Source: Nocardia sp. NBC_01730 (lineage in GTDB: Bacteria; Actinomycetota; Actinomycetes; Mycobacteriales; Mycobacteriaceae). From it: a DNA stretch of 64,000 bases. The translations under genes were made by a program, and so were the position numbers. Location of the stretch: the NCBI RefSeq assembly GCF_035920445.1, contig NZ_CP109162.1:5270001-5334000 (forward strand). Direction: 5' to 3'. Of this stretch, positions 17,414 to 25,571 are shown one piece after another (position 1 is the stretch's first letter; each line of letters opens with the position of its first letter). The notes under the pieces are model-generated. The model ran no database searches, was not told the DNA's origin, and saw nothing but the letters and a program-made list of their open reading frames with translations.

Positions 17414-18199
17414 ATGACCTATCCGCACATCGATATCTCGCTGGCCAGAGCCGCCGACTTCGAGTCGTGGGCGGCGGTGCTGCTGTCGGACTGGTGGCCG
17501 GTGCTGACCGGCGGCCTGCCCCCGCCCACCACCACACTGCGGGCTTGGCGGGCCGCCGATGGGACCGCGCAGGTGTTCCGGGTCGAGTTCGTCGCCCGGC
17601 AACTGGCCGATCCTCAGCTGATGCCCGCCGCGCACACCGCCTTCGGCACGCTCGGCATGGTCCCCGACGAATACGAGTGGGCGCGTAGCCGGGGCAGTCA
17701 CCTGGTGGGCAACACCGAGGACGCCGTCGTGCAACTGCGGTTCTCCGACACCACGCACACCGTTTTCGTGCGCCTGCAGAGCAGGCCGTACCAGGTGGCG
17801 CCGGAGGCCGGCCTCCGACTGCTGGCCATGGCCGAGGCGCACCTGCCGTTCCCCCACACCAGCACCGGTCCGCTGGACGTGCGAGTGGCCCGCAACAGCG
17901 CGAGGCACCTGCTCGCTGGGCACAGCGCGCGGTACGCCACCCCGGCGGACCCTTTTCAACTCGGTCTGCCGGCGCAGGTCGCCGACCTGGGCTGGGCCTT
18001 CATTTTTCCCTGGTCCACCACCTCCTGGTATACCGACGGCGCGGCGCCCGCGCTTCCGCCGGGCAGTCGAGGGCCAATCGTGGTCGTCAAGGACTCCGGG
18101 CACACCTGGCTGTTGAACAGCCTGAACAGCTACAGCGCACAGCTGACCGCTTACGCTCGCGACCGTGGTTACCCGGACAACGTTCGACATCCGAGATGA
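17414..18199 (+). CDS. Hypothetical protein with YrhB-like C-terminal domain
   Basis: A 261-aa protein with no signal peptide. The last ~65 residues (WAFIFPWSTTSWYTDGAAPA, then SRGPIVVVKDSGHTWLLNSL) resemble the YrhB/Imm35-type fold known from polymorphic-toxin immunity proteins. The first ~180 residues have no recognised domain. ATG 17414 has GGGGGA at 17404-17409; an ATG at 17402 is an alternative. It nearly abuts the Sel1-repeat gene on the same strand. The family match is from memory and moderately uncertain. Confidence 0.6.
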   Translation: MTYPHIDISLARAADFESWAAVLLSDWWPVLTGGLPPPTTTLRAWRAADGTAQVFRVEFVARQLADPQLMPAAHTAFGTLGMVPDEYEWARSRGSHLVGNTEDAVVQLRFSDTTHTVFVRLQSRPYQVAPEAGLRLLAMAEAHLPFPHTSTGPLDVRVARNSARHLLAGHSARYATPADPFQLGLPAQVADLGWAFIFPWSTTSWYTDGAAPALPPGSRGPIVVVKDSGHTWLLNSLNSYSAQLTAYARDRGYPDNVRHPR

Positions 18200-18243
18200 C
18201 CGGGCGCGGGAGTTCCGACGGCGCCGCAACCAAGGGGGATGAC

Positions 18244-19062
18244 ATGTCCGAACCAACCGAGCCACCCACCGATGTCGAACTCGTCGCCATGGAGCGGCGC
18301 GCCGAGGCACTGTGGGATGCGTGCGATGCGGCGGGTGCCGAACTCTGGCTGCGCCGGGCCGCGACGGGCGGCAGCGCGGACGCCATGGCGAAGCTGGGCA
18401 CACTGTTGAGCGCCGACGGGCGGATCAGCGAGGGGATCGACTGGCTGGAGACCGCCGCCGCGCGCGGCAACCGGATGGCAGGCCAGCAACTGGGCCTGCT
18501 GCATCTGGAGCGTGGGGATCTCGACGAGGCCGAGCGGTGGTTGCGACCCGCGGCCGAGCACGGACTGCCCGAAGCACTGTGCAACATGGGGGTGCTCGCC
18601 AATCGCCGCGGCCGTAACGACGAGGCCGAACGTTGGTATGAACGGGCCGTGCGCGCCGGAAATCCCACAGCCATGCGCAGTCTCGGGCTGCACCTTGCGC
18701 GCCGCGGCGCATTCGACCGCGCGATCGAGCTGCTCACCGAGGCCGCGCGCCGGGGAAGGGCCGATGCGATGGCAGTGCTCGGCGCTCTGCACCTCGACCA
18801 GGGTGATCGGCTCGCGGGTGAACGATGGCTGCGCAAAGGCGCCGACGCGGGCGACCCGGACTCGATGTTCCACCTCGCGCTGTTCCTGCGCGAACAGAAC
18901 ACCACCTACCTCGCGGGCGACCTCGCCGATCCCGAGGTGCTTCGCGCCGCCGCCGCGATCGCCACCGGCCGTACACCGGCGCAACAGGAGGCGAGGCAGT
19001 GGCTCGAACGCGCCGCCGCGCTCGGCCATCCCCCGTCGTTGCGGCTGCTGCACGACCTGTGA
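18244..19062 (+). CDS. Sel1/tetratricopeptide-repeat protein
   Basis: A 272-aa protein built of about six Sel1-like alpha-alpha repeats of ~35 residues (for example AEHGLPEALCNMGVLANRRG, AVRAGNPTAMRSLGLHLARR, ADAGDPDSMFHLALFLREQN). Such proteins are scaffolds for protein-protein contacts. ATG 18244 is preferred because AAGGGGGA lies just upstream; an ATG at 18196 would give an ATGA overlap with the preceding gene. It probably acts with the YrhB-like protein. Confidence 0.75.
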   Translation: MSEPTEPPTDVELVAMERRAEALWDACDAAGAELWLRRAATGGSADAMAKLGTLLSADGRISEGIDWLETAAARGNRMAGQQLGLLHLERGDLDEAERWLRPAAEHGLPEALCNMGVLANRRGRNDEAERWYERAVRAGNPTAMRSLGLHLARRGAFDRAIELLTEAARRGRADAMAVLGALHLDQGDRLAGERWLRKGADAGDPDSMFHLALFLREQNTTYLAGDLADPEVLRAAAAIATGRTPAQQEARQWLERAAALGHPPSLRLLHDL

Positions 19063-19136
19063 GCCGTGCGTCGTCGTGCGTGAAAACCATTGTGGGACCC
19101 CAAAGTTTGTCGGTACCACACGGTAGAATCGAAGAT

Positions 19137-19454
19137 ATGTTCGAGGGGCTCGCCGCCCCGATCCCCACGGGAGTGATGCCAGTGCGCACGCCGAAAACCG
19201 TTCTCATCGACCGCCCCTATACCCCGCTGGAGAAGCGTCCGCTGCCCGCGGGTCGCCCCCGCGCGTGGTATGTCATACACAACCGGCGTCTGAAGGCAAT
19301 GCGTCTCGCGATCGCCCTGCTCGACTCGGGCGTCTACGCCCCGAGTTACGCCACCAACAAGCGGATCCGGCACACCGCCGAGGTGGTCGGCATCCGTCCG
19401 CCGTCGGAAGCCACCTGCAATATGGTTCGCACCCTGATGCGCAAGCGGCACTGA
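19137..19454 (+). CDS. Small basic protein of unknown function
   Basis: A 105-aa arginine/lysine-rich protein (NRRLKAMRLAIALL; SYATNKRIRHTAEVVGI; NMVRTLMRKRH at the end), which could bind nucleic acid. A TAGAAT -10 box (19124-19129) ends 7 nt before ATG 19137, suggesting a leaderless transcript. A second in-frame ATG at 19176 has GGGAG close upstream. A strong hairpin terminator follows. No family recognised. Confidence 0.55.
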   Translation: MFEGLAAPIPTGVMPVRTPKTVLIDRPYTPLEKRPLPAGRPRAWYVIHNRRLKAMRLAIALLDSGVYAPSYATNKRIRHTAEVVGIRPPSEATCNMVRTLMRKRH

Positions 19455-19495
19455 TGTTCGGGTGACGCTCAACGGCGCGTGCCACCTATCGGGAA

Positions 19496-19524
19496 AGAGC
19501 CGCCGACCTACAGTCGGCGGCTCT
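19496..19524 (+). terminator. Hairpin terminator
   Basis: A 12-bp perfect stem (AGAGCCGCCGAC, 19496-19507, with 19513-19524) closes a CTACA loop, 42 bp after the stop at 19454. It separates that gene from the converging hemD. A further perfect 18-bp palindrome (CCCCGCCCGCGGGCGGGG, 19588-19605) lies just beyond the hemD stop. Confidence 0.65.
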
Positions 19525-19626
19525 CGAGCCGAACGCGCGGCCCCGAACACTGCCTGATCGCAAGATTCGACCTGCGCCCGAATCGTTCCCCGCCCGCGGG
19601 CGGGGCGATGTGGCCGAAACCGCGGA

Positions 19627-21189
19627 TCAGCGGCTGCGGCGGCTCTTCTTGCGGGGCGGCGGCAGAAGGCCTTCGGCGCGGAGCCGGGCGGCGTGCTCGG
19701 CCAGCGCCTCGACCAGGGGACCGACCTGAGCCACCTCGGGCTGCACGTCGACGCGCAGGCCGAACTCGATGGCGGTTTCGGCGGTCTTGGGGCCGATACA
19801 CGCCACGATGGTGCGAGCATGCGGCTTGCCCGCGATACCGACCAGGTTGCGCACCGTGGAGGACGAGGTGAACAGGACCGCGTCGAAGCCGCCGGTCTTG
19901 ATCATCTCGCGGGTCTCCGCAGGCGGCGGCGATGCGCGCACCGTGCGGTAGGCCGTGACGTCGTCGATCTCCCAGCCGCGATCGCGCAGCCCCTCGGCCA
20001 GCGTCTCGGTGGCGATGTCCGCACGCGGCAGCAGCACCCGGTTCACCGGGTCGAAAATATCGTCGTAAGGCGGGAAGTCGGCGAGCAGGCCCTCGGAGGA
20101 CTGCTCACCGCTGGGCACCAGCTCGGGGTTGATACCGAACGAACGCACCTTCTCCGCGGTGGCCTCACCGACGCAAGCGATCTTCACGCCGGAGAACGCC
20201 CGTGCGTCCAGACCGAACTCCGCGAACTTCTCCCACACCGCGCGCACCGCGTTGGTGGAGGTGAACACCACCCACTGGTAGCGCCCGTCGACCAAACCCT
20301 TGACCGCGCGTTCCATCTGCGCCGGGCTGCGCGGTGGCTCGACCGCGATCGTCGGCACCTCCATCGGGATGGCGCCGTGCGTGACCAACCGCTCGCTCAT
20401 CTCGGCGGCCTGGTCCTTGGTACGCGGCACCAGCACGGTCCAGCCGTACAGTGCGCGCGACTCCCACCACGACATCTTCGAACGCTGGGCGACCACCTTG
20501 CCGATGGTCACCACCAGCGGACCAACCAGCTCGGAGGCCGCGCTGTTCAGCGTGGCCAAGGTGGCCTCGATGGTGCGCTGCTGGCGGGTAGTGCCCCGCA
20601 CCGTCACCGCGACCGGGGTCTGCGGCGCCATGCCGTGCTCGACCAGTGCGCTCGCGGTTTCGGCCAGGTGCCCGGAAGTCGCGTGCAGCACGAGCGGACC
20701 GGGCGCGGTCGCGAGTGCGGCCCAGTCGACCTCGCCGCGCACGTCGGCCTCGGTGTGCCCGGAGCCGAGCGCGATGCCCGCGTAGCTGGGCACCGCCGAG
20801 CCGTTGGGCAGGCCGGGCAGCACCTCGAAGACCATGTGCGAACGGGTGACGGCATTGACCTCGGCGATCACCGAATCGGCGGTCAGCGGGTCGCCCGCGA
20901 CCACGCGGACCACGTCATGCCCGCTGCGCGCCTCGGCGATCAGTGTCTTGGCCACTTCGGCGGGCTCGCCGAGCGCGGGCCGCACGTCCACCGGGCGCTC
21001 GCCGTCGGGGCCTGGCTCGACCGAAGTGCCGATCAGGGCGAGCACGCCCTTGTCGACGTCGGGGTCGGTGAACGCCAGCGTCGCCCGCCCGATCACTTCA
21101 CGGGCCCGCACGGTGAGCAGCGCCGGGTCACCGGGACCCGATCCGACGAAGAGAATCCGACCGGGGTGCTTCTTGGTAGCTCGGCTCAT
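19627..21189 (-). CDS. hemD: Bifunctional uroporphyrinogen-III C-methyltransferase-like/uroporphyrinogen-III synthase
   Basis: A 520-aa fusion. The N-terminal half (about 1-255) has the tetrapyrrole-methylase fold (ILFVGSGPGDPALLTVRARE; VRVVAGDPLTADSVIAEVNA). The C-terminal half (about 265-505) is HemD (WTVLVPRTKDQAAEMSERLV; VFTSTNAVRAVWEKFAEFG; DAVLFTSSSTVRNLVG). HemD closes hydroxymethylbilane to uroporphyrinogen III. It ends in a basic tail (PPPRKKSRRSR). This is the actinobacterial fusion (Rv0511). It is reached from hemC through a 23-codon inserted ORF with ATGA overlaps on both sides. Confidence 0.93.
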   Translation of the reverse strand: MSRATKKHPGRILFVGSGPGDPALLTVRAREVIGRATLAFTDPDVDKGVLALIGTSVEPGPDGERPVDVRPALGEPAEVAKTLIAEARSGHDVVRVVAGDPLTADSVIAEVNAVTRSHMVFEVLPGLPNGSAVPSYAGIALGSGHTEADVRGEVDWAALATAPGPLVLHATSGHLAETASALVEHGMAPQTPVAVTVRGTTRQQRTIEATLATLNSAASELVGPLVVTIGKVVAQRSKMSWWESRALYGWTVLVPRTKDQAAEMSERLVTHGAIPMEVPTIAVEPPRSPAQMERAVKGLVDGRYQWVVFTSTNAVRAVWEKFAEFGLDARAFSGVKIACVGEATAEKVRSFGINPELVPSGEQSSEGLLADFPPYDDIFDPVNRVLLPRADIATETLAEGLRDRGWEIDDVTAYRTVRASPPPAETREMIKTGGFDAVLFTSSSTVRNLVGIAGKPHARTIVACIGPKTAETAIEFGLRVDVQPEVAQVGPLVEALAEHAARLRAEGLLPPPRKKSRRSR

Positions 21190-21257
21190 GCCTGCACCTC
21201 GCTTACGCTCGGCTCCGGCATGCCCGAAGGCACGGTGCCTTTGATTCGCTCGCTCAT
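21186..21257 (-). repeat. MIRU-like coding insertion, copy A (hemC/hemD junction)
   Basis: A 23-codon [15 protein letters not shown] then [11 protein letters not shown]. Its ATG overlaps the hemC stop (ATGA) and its TGA overlaps the hemD start (ATGA). Compared with a direct ATGA junction, 68 bp (3x22+2) are added. The ends are shared with copies B and C. It probably serves as a translational bridge and is not expected to be a functional peptide, although it would be translated. Confidence 0.75.
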
Positions 21258-22306
21258 TGGCTGTTCTCCATTGGGCTGGGATTGGGCAAGTCTGTGTCGG
21301 GCGAACTCACCGCCTGGGCGCGGGAACCGTCGTCCGGTTCGGCCGCGAGAAGCTCGCGCGCGCCCATGTCGAGCAGCTCGCGGGCCAGCGCACGGCCGAG
21401 CTCCGCCGCCTCCGTGGGGGCGCCGACCATCGACGCCCGCAACACATCGGACCCGTCGACGGCCGCCGCGCACGCGCGCAGCGAAAGCTCGTCCACGATC
21501 CGTCCTTCGTCGTCGAGCGACTCGACGACCTCGGCGAGCGCGCCGATCGGCGCGGTGCAACCGGCCTCCAGCTCCGCTAGCAGCGCCCGTTCGGCGAGTA
21601 CCGACGAGCGGGTGGCCGCGTCGTCCAAGCCGGTGAGAATCTCGATGAGCGCGTCGTCTTCGCTGCGGCATTCGACCGCAAGGGCGCCCTGGGCAGGGGC
21701 GGAAAGCATCTGCACCGGCTCGAGTGCCTCCGTGACCGCGTCCAGCCGATCGATGCGGGCCAGTCCGGCCCTGGCCACCACGACAGCGTCCAGCTCGCCC
21801 TCGATGACCTTGCGCAGCCGGGTGTCCAGGTTGCCACGCAGCGGGACGACGTCCAGGCCGAGGCCGAGTGCCCGCAGCTGCGCCGCGCGCCGCGGCGCGG
21901 AGGTGCCGATCTTGGCGCCCGCGGGCAGCTCGCCGAGCACCAGTCCGTCGCGCGCCACCAGGGCGTCGCGCGGGTCCTCGCGGGGCGGGATCGCGGCGAT
22001 GGTGAAGCGCGAATCCTGCGCGGTCGGCAGATCCTTATAGGAGTGCACCGCGATATCGATGGCACCGGCGGCCAGCTCGTCGCGCAGCGCGGAGGTGAAC
22101 ACGCCGACACCGATCTTCTGCACCGGGTCCGCCGACAGGTCACCGGCGGTCTTGATCACGACTAGCTCGGCCGGTTGCCCCGCGGCGATCAGTGCGTCGC
22201 GCACCGTGCCCGCCTGGGTGAGAGCGAGCAGGCTTCCTCGGGTGCCGATCCGCCACGGCGCACGTGTGCTGCCTGCGGTCACGTTGCCCTCCTGCACCAT
22301 GGTCAT
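21254..22306 (-). CDS. hemC: Porphobilinogen deaminase (hydroxymethylbilane synthase)
   Basis: A 350-aa enzyme that polymerises four porphobilinogens on a dipyrromethane cofactor. Family blocks are [48 protein letters not shown] and the cofactor cysteine in [11 protein letters not shown] (around residue 248). A ~20-residue tail is not conserved. ATG 22306 overlaps the hemA stop (ATGA). Confidence 0.95.
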   Translation of the reverse strand: MTMVQEGNVTAGSTRAPWRIGTRGSLLALTQAGTVRDALIAAGQPAELVVIKTAGDLSADPVQKIGVGVFTSALRDELAAGAIDIAVHSYKDLPTAQDSRFTIAAIPPREDPRDALVARDGLVLGELPAGAKIGTSAPRRAAQLRALGLGLDVVPLRGNLDTRLRKVIEGELDAVVVARAGLARIDRLDAVTEALEPVQMLSAPAQGALAVECRSEDDALIEILTGLDDAATRSSVLAERALLAELEAGCTAPIGALAEVVESLDDEGRIVDELSLRACAAAVDGSDVLRASMVGAPTEAAELGRALARELLDMGARELLAAEPDDGSRAQAVSSPDTDLPNPSPMENSQ

Positions 22307-23745
22307 GCCGTCTGCCCCTGTTCCTCTCCGCGATGCCCGGCGGTGAAGTCGTCGGCCAAGGCGATCTCGCCGTCGGCCAGTGTGAGTTCGGCGCCCTCGC
22401 CGGGGAGCGCGGTGATCTCCATCGGTGCGGCGACCGCCTGCGCGGCACCGGGTTTCAGTTCGAACAGTTCACGCAGCGCCTCGGCATAACTGTCACCGCC
22501 CGGCGTGGACGCCAGTTGCTTGACCCGCACCGTTGGCGCGTGCAATAGCTTGTCGACCACGCGGCGCACGGTGCGCGCGACCTCGTCACGCTCCGGATCC
22601 GCGAGACCGGGCAGCCGCGAACCCAGTCGGAGCAGTTCGGCCTCGACCACCTCCGCGGCGCGCTGGCGCAGCGCGGCTACGGTCGGGGTGACCTCCGCCA
22701 TCCGCTGTCCGGCAAGGTATTTGGCGAGCTCGTCGGCGACGATCGAGCGCGCGGCCGCGGTGTCGTCGGCAGCCGCGCCCGCCGCGGGATCGCGCTGCAA
22801 CGTCTCGATGTCGATGACTGTGACACCGGGCAGCCCGGCCACGGCGTGCTCGACGTCGCGGGGCAGGCCGAGATCGCAGAACACCAAAGGCCGCTCAACT
22901 GTCGCGAATTCGCCGCCGCGCTCCCGGTCGGTGAGCGCACGGTGGGTGTCGGCCAACGTCACGACCGCGCCGACCGCGCCGGTACAGGTGACTGCCACGT
23001 CGGCCGCGGCCATCGCCTCGGTGAGCCGGGACAGCTCCCGCGCGTCGGCCTCGACGCCGTGCGTGGCCGCGATCTCGGCGAGCCTGCGCGCCCGCTGGAT
23101 GGTGCGGTTCACCACGATGATCCGGCCGATCCCGGCGCGCGAAAGATGCGCCACCGCGAGACCGCCCATCGCGCCGGCGCCGACGACCACGGCGGTCCGT
23201 CCGGCCAGCGGGCCGAGCACGTGCTGCGCGCGATCCAGCGCCACCGACACCACGGACGCGCCGGCACGGTCGATCCCGGTCTCGGAGTGCACCCGCTTGC
23301 CGACCCGCAGCGCATGCTGGGACAGCTCGTGCAGGGTCCGCCCGACCGCCTGCTGGGCGTCGGCGGAGGCGTAGGCGCCGCGGATCTGGCTGAGCACCTG
23401 CTGCTCGCCGACCACCATCGAGTCCAGGCCGCTGGCCACGGCGAACAGATGCTCGGCGGCAGCCTCGGAGTAGCGGACGTAGGCGTGCTTGGTCAGATCG
23501 GGCAGCGGCAGTCCGGAGTGCTTGGTCAGCAGGTCGCCGACGTCGGCGAGGCCGCCGTGAAAGGCATCGACCACCGCGTAGACCTCGACCCGGTTGCAGG
23601 TGGAGACGATCATCGCCTCGGAGATGTGGCTGGAGGCGAGCATGCGGTCGATGAGCTTCGGCCGGTCCGCATCGGTGATCGCGACCTTCTCCAGCACCGC
23701 CACCGGCGCGCTGCGATGCGAGATGCCGACGAGCAGAACGCTCAT
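22303..23745 (-). CDS. hemA: Glutamyl-tRNA reductase
   Basis: A 480-aa NADPH enzyme that reduces glutamyl-tRNA(Glu) to glutamate-1-semialdehyde, the committed step of the C5 pathway. The nucleophile is Cys50 in [12 protein letters not shown]. Further blocks are [17 protein letters not shown], the Rossmann segment [17 protein letters not shown], and a C-terminal dimerisation domain ([16 protein letters not shown]). It follows rex through a 50-codon inserted ORF and overlaps hemC, so supply of the first haem precursor should respond to Rex. Confidence 0.96.
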   Translation of the reverse strand: MSVLLVGISHRSAPVAVLEKVAITDADRPKLIDRMLASSHISEAMIVSTCNRVEVYAVVDAFHGGLADVGDLLTKHSGLPLPDLTKHAYVRYSEAAAEHLFAVASGLDSMVVGEQQVLSQIRGAYASADAQQAVGRTLHELSQHALRVGKRVHSETGIDRAGASVVSVALDRAQHVLGPLAGRTAVVVGAGAMGGLAVAHLSRAGIGRIIVVNRTIQRARRLAEIAATHGVEADARELSRLTEAMAAADVAVTCTGAVGAVVTLADTHRALTDRERGGEFATVERPLVFCDLGLPRDVEHAVAGLPGVTVIDIETLQRDPAAGAAADDTAAARSIVADELAKYLAGQRMAEVTPTVAALRQRAAEVVEAELLRLGSRLPGLADPERDEVARTVRRVVDKLLHAPTVRVKQLASTPGGDSYAEALRELFELKPGAAQAVAAPMEITALPGEGAELTLADGEIALADDFTAGHRGEEQGQTA

Positions 23746-23894
23746 GCCTGCGCCTCGCTGACACTCGGCTCCGGCATGCGCGATGCGCGCTGTGACATGA
23801 TTCGCTCGCTCGTGGCCCGCGCCTCGCTCTCGCCTGGCAGAGCCCTGCGCGGCGGCATTCCGTGCTGGTTGATTCGCTCGCTGCGCTCACTCAT
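23742..23894 (-). repeat. MIRU-like coding insertion, copy B (rex/hemA junction)
   Basis: A 50-codon ORF beginning [20 protein letters not shown] and ending [12 protein letters not shown], with ATGA overlaps to rex and to hemA. It adds 149 bp (3x49+2) to the junction. The middle contains a second partial SER unit ([12 protein letters not shown]), so this copy looks like a nested or duplicated version of copy A. Confidence 0.75.
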
Positions 23895-24721
23895 GGTGTG
23901 ACCACCGATCCCTTGCTGCTTGGCTCCGTTGCCGTATGCGAGGTTGCCGAGTGCTTGAGTCCCGGGTGCGTCGCCGTCGAATGCGTCGCCGGGAGGCGGT
24001 GCGCAATGCGTCCGGACCCGGCATGCGCGATCTCGGGGAACGGGGCGGGCTCGGCATTGCGCACCCGTTCGAACGACAGCATCTGCATCTCGACGGCCAG
24101 ATCCACCCGGCGGACCTCGACCGTCGCCGGCGCGACCAACTCGCAGGGGGCGAAGCTCAAAATCGACTGCAATCCGGAGGCCACCAGCCGGTCGCACACA
24201 TCCTGAGCCGCGTCGTCGGGGACGGTGATGACCGCGATGGTCGGTTCCAGCGCGGAGACGGCCTCGGCCAGCGCGGCGACATCGCCCACCACCAGACCCG
24301 CGACCGACATACCGATCACGTCGGGGTGGTTGTCGAACATGCCGACCACGGTGAACCCGCGCCGCTGGAACCCGCGGTAGCCGACCAGGGCACGCCCCAG
24401 GTTCCCCGCGCCGACGAGCACGACACGGTGGCCCTGCGACAGGCCGAGCACGTCCTCGATCCTCGACCGCAGCTTGGCCACGTCATAGCCGACACCACGC
24501 ACGCCGTTGGGCCCGAGGAACGACAGATCCTTGCGCAACTTGGCCGAATTGACACCCGCCGCGACAGCCAGTTCCTCACTCGATACGATGGCCACACCGT
24601 CATCGGCCAATACGGCGAGGACCCGAAGATAGGTGGCCAGCCGCGCGACGGTGGCCTGCGGGATGTCCTTCTGCAGAGCCCTGCCGGAGACGCCGCCTGG
24701 CGCCTCATGCTGCTCTGTCAC
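23891..24721 (-). CDS. rex: Redox-sensing transcriptional repressor Rex
   Basis: A 276-aa regulator. The N-terminal winged helix (VARLATYLRVLAVLADDGVA; SAKLRKDLSFLGPNGVRGVG) is followed by an NAD(H)-binding Rossmann domain (HRVVLVGAGNLGRALVGYRG; VVGMFDNHPDVIG). A ~40-residue His/Thr/Ser-rich tail is unusual. Rex senses NADH/NAD+ and releases DNA when NADH rises. A rex-hemACD operon under Rex control is established in Streptomyces. GTG 24721 fits the family; ORF sequence upstream to 24841 would overlap the promoter. Confidence 0.93.
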   Translation of the reverse strand: MTEQHEAPGGVSGRALQKDIPQATVARLATYLRVLAVLADDGVAIVSSEELAVAAGVNSAKLRKDLSFLGPNGVRGVGYDVAKLRSRIEDVLGLSQGHRVVLVGAGNLGRALVGYRGFQRRGFTVVGMFDNHPDVIGMSVAGLVVGDVAALAEAVSALEPTIAVITVPDDAAQDVCDRLVASGLQSILSFAPCELVAPATVEVRRVDLAVEMQMLSFERVRNAEPAPFPEIAHAGSGRIAHRLPATHSTATHPGLKHSATSHTATEPSSKGSVVTP

Positions 24722-24869
24722 GTCGTCGGCTCCTCGTTCCGGCCCATCGGGCGCCGGTTCGTCGCTCGACCTCTGGCCCAGGACGGTCCGGTGCCACGGT
24801 CTAATTTTTCGGATTTCAGGGCGGCTCCGCAGCCTCGGCATGCGGGTCGCGTGCCACCACCGTAACTGC

Positions 24870-24887
24870 TTGTGAAGCCCTGCACAA
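24870..24887 (-). promoter_or_regulatory. Rex operator upstream of rex-hemA-hemC-hemD
   Basis: TTGTGAAGCCCTGCACAA matches the Rex consensus TTGTGAA-N4-TTCACAA with one mismatch. On the minus strand, TTGTGC of the operator can serve as a -35 with TACGGT 17 bp on, so Rex binding would block the promoter. The site also fits a looser CRP half-site pattern, but context favours Rex. Confidence 0.75.
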
Positions 24888-24958
24888 AGTCGGTGAAATT
24901 GACCTCATTTTCCGCCGCGACCAGCACAACGGCCGGAACGGGCCGCGAACGGGGCCGC

Positions 24959-25219
24959 TCAGCGCTTCAGGTCCGCGCGCAATCGGGCCTCGTCTACATC
25001 GAAATAGCTGTGCTCACGGCCGTCCAGCAGTACGACAGGAAGCCGGTCGCCATACTCCGCGCGCAGGCCAGGGTCGGTTACGGCGGCTTCGTCGACGTCC
25101 ACGGTCCGCGGTTCGATGTCGAATTCGGCGCAGATCGCACGCAGCTGTTCCAGTGCGAGCACGCACAGGCCGCAGCCCACTCTGGTCAGCAACGTCACCG
25201 AATGTGTGGGATTGGTCAT
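24959..25219 (-). CDS. Glutaredoxin-like protein
   Basis: An 86-aa thioredoxin-fold protein with motif CGLC (TLLTRVGCGLCVLALEQLRA), a cis-proline-type segment (GDRLPVVLLDGREHSYFDVD) and a short C-terminal helix. It matches the DUF836/glutaredoxin group next to hemA in mycobacteria (Rv0508). The redox partner, perhaps mycothiol, is inferred. ATG 25219 has no clear ribosome site; TAATAC 5 nt upstream suggests a near-leaderless start. The 71-bp tandem repeat lies directly upstream. Confidence 0.8.
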   Translation of the reverse strand: MTNPTHSVTLLTRVGCGLCVLALEQLRAICAEFDIEPRTVDVDEAAVTDPGLRAEYGDRLPVVLLDGREHSYFDVDEARLRADLKR

Positions 25220-25571
25220 GAGGAGTATTAAATCGGGCGCCCCCACACCCCGAAGGCGACGTACGCGCTTCGCGATTGTGTCGCACGCTGCCTGCGGTGC
25301 AATGCGGGAGCTCCCGCACCCCGAAGGCAACGTACGCGCTTCGCGATTGTGTCGCACGCTGCCTGCGGTGCAATGCGGGAGCTCCCGCACCCCGAAGGCA
25401 ACGTACGCGCTTCGCGATTGTGTCGCACGCTGCCTGCGGTGCAATGCGGGAGCTCCCGCACCCCGAAGGCAACGTACGCGCTTCGCGATTGTGTCGCACG
25501 CTGCCTTCTGCCGTGACTGTCGGCCGATCCGGTTACTGTTGACGTGATTCGCGCGACGGGCGGAGGTACTG
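25220..25571. other. 352-bp divergent region largely filled by a tandem repeat
   Basis: This separates the glutaredoxin-like gene (minus) from the HAD phosphatase gene (plus). About 260 bp of it is the 71-bp repeat array. The remaining ~65 bp before GTG 25572 must hold the HAD gene promoter. Translations across the array are repetitive by-products. Confidence 0.7.
25246..25506. repeat. 71-bp tandem repeat, about 3.7 copies
   Basis: Units start at 25246, 25317, 25388 and 25459; the fourth is cut after 48 bp. The units are nearly identical (one G/A difference near the start of unit 1). Each full unit contains the perfect 16-bp palindrome TGCGGGAGCTCCCGCA, flanked by arms TGCCTGCGG and CCGAAGGCA that extend it into a long imperfect hairpin. 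71 is not a multiple of three, so the array is not coding. Confidence 0.95.

Noticed and set aside
19693..21636. A 647-codon plus-strand ORF antisense to hemD
   Set aside because: The minus strand encodes an unmistakable methylase/HemD fusion; the plus translation has no recognisable domain and is rich in His/Arg/Gly.
24870..24887. Reading the rex upstream palindrome as a CRP site
   Set aside because: It fits TGTGA-N6-gCACA loosely, but it matches the Rex consensus better and lies before rex itself.
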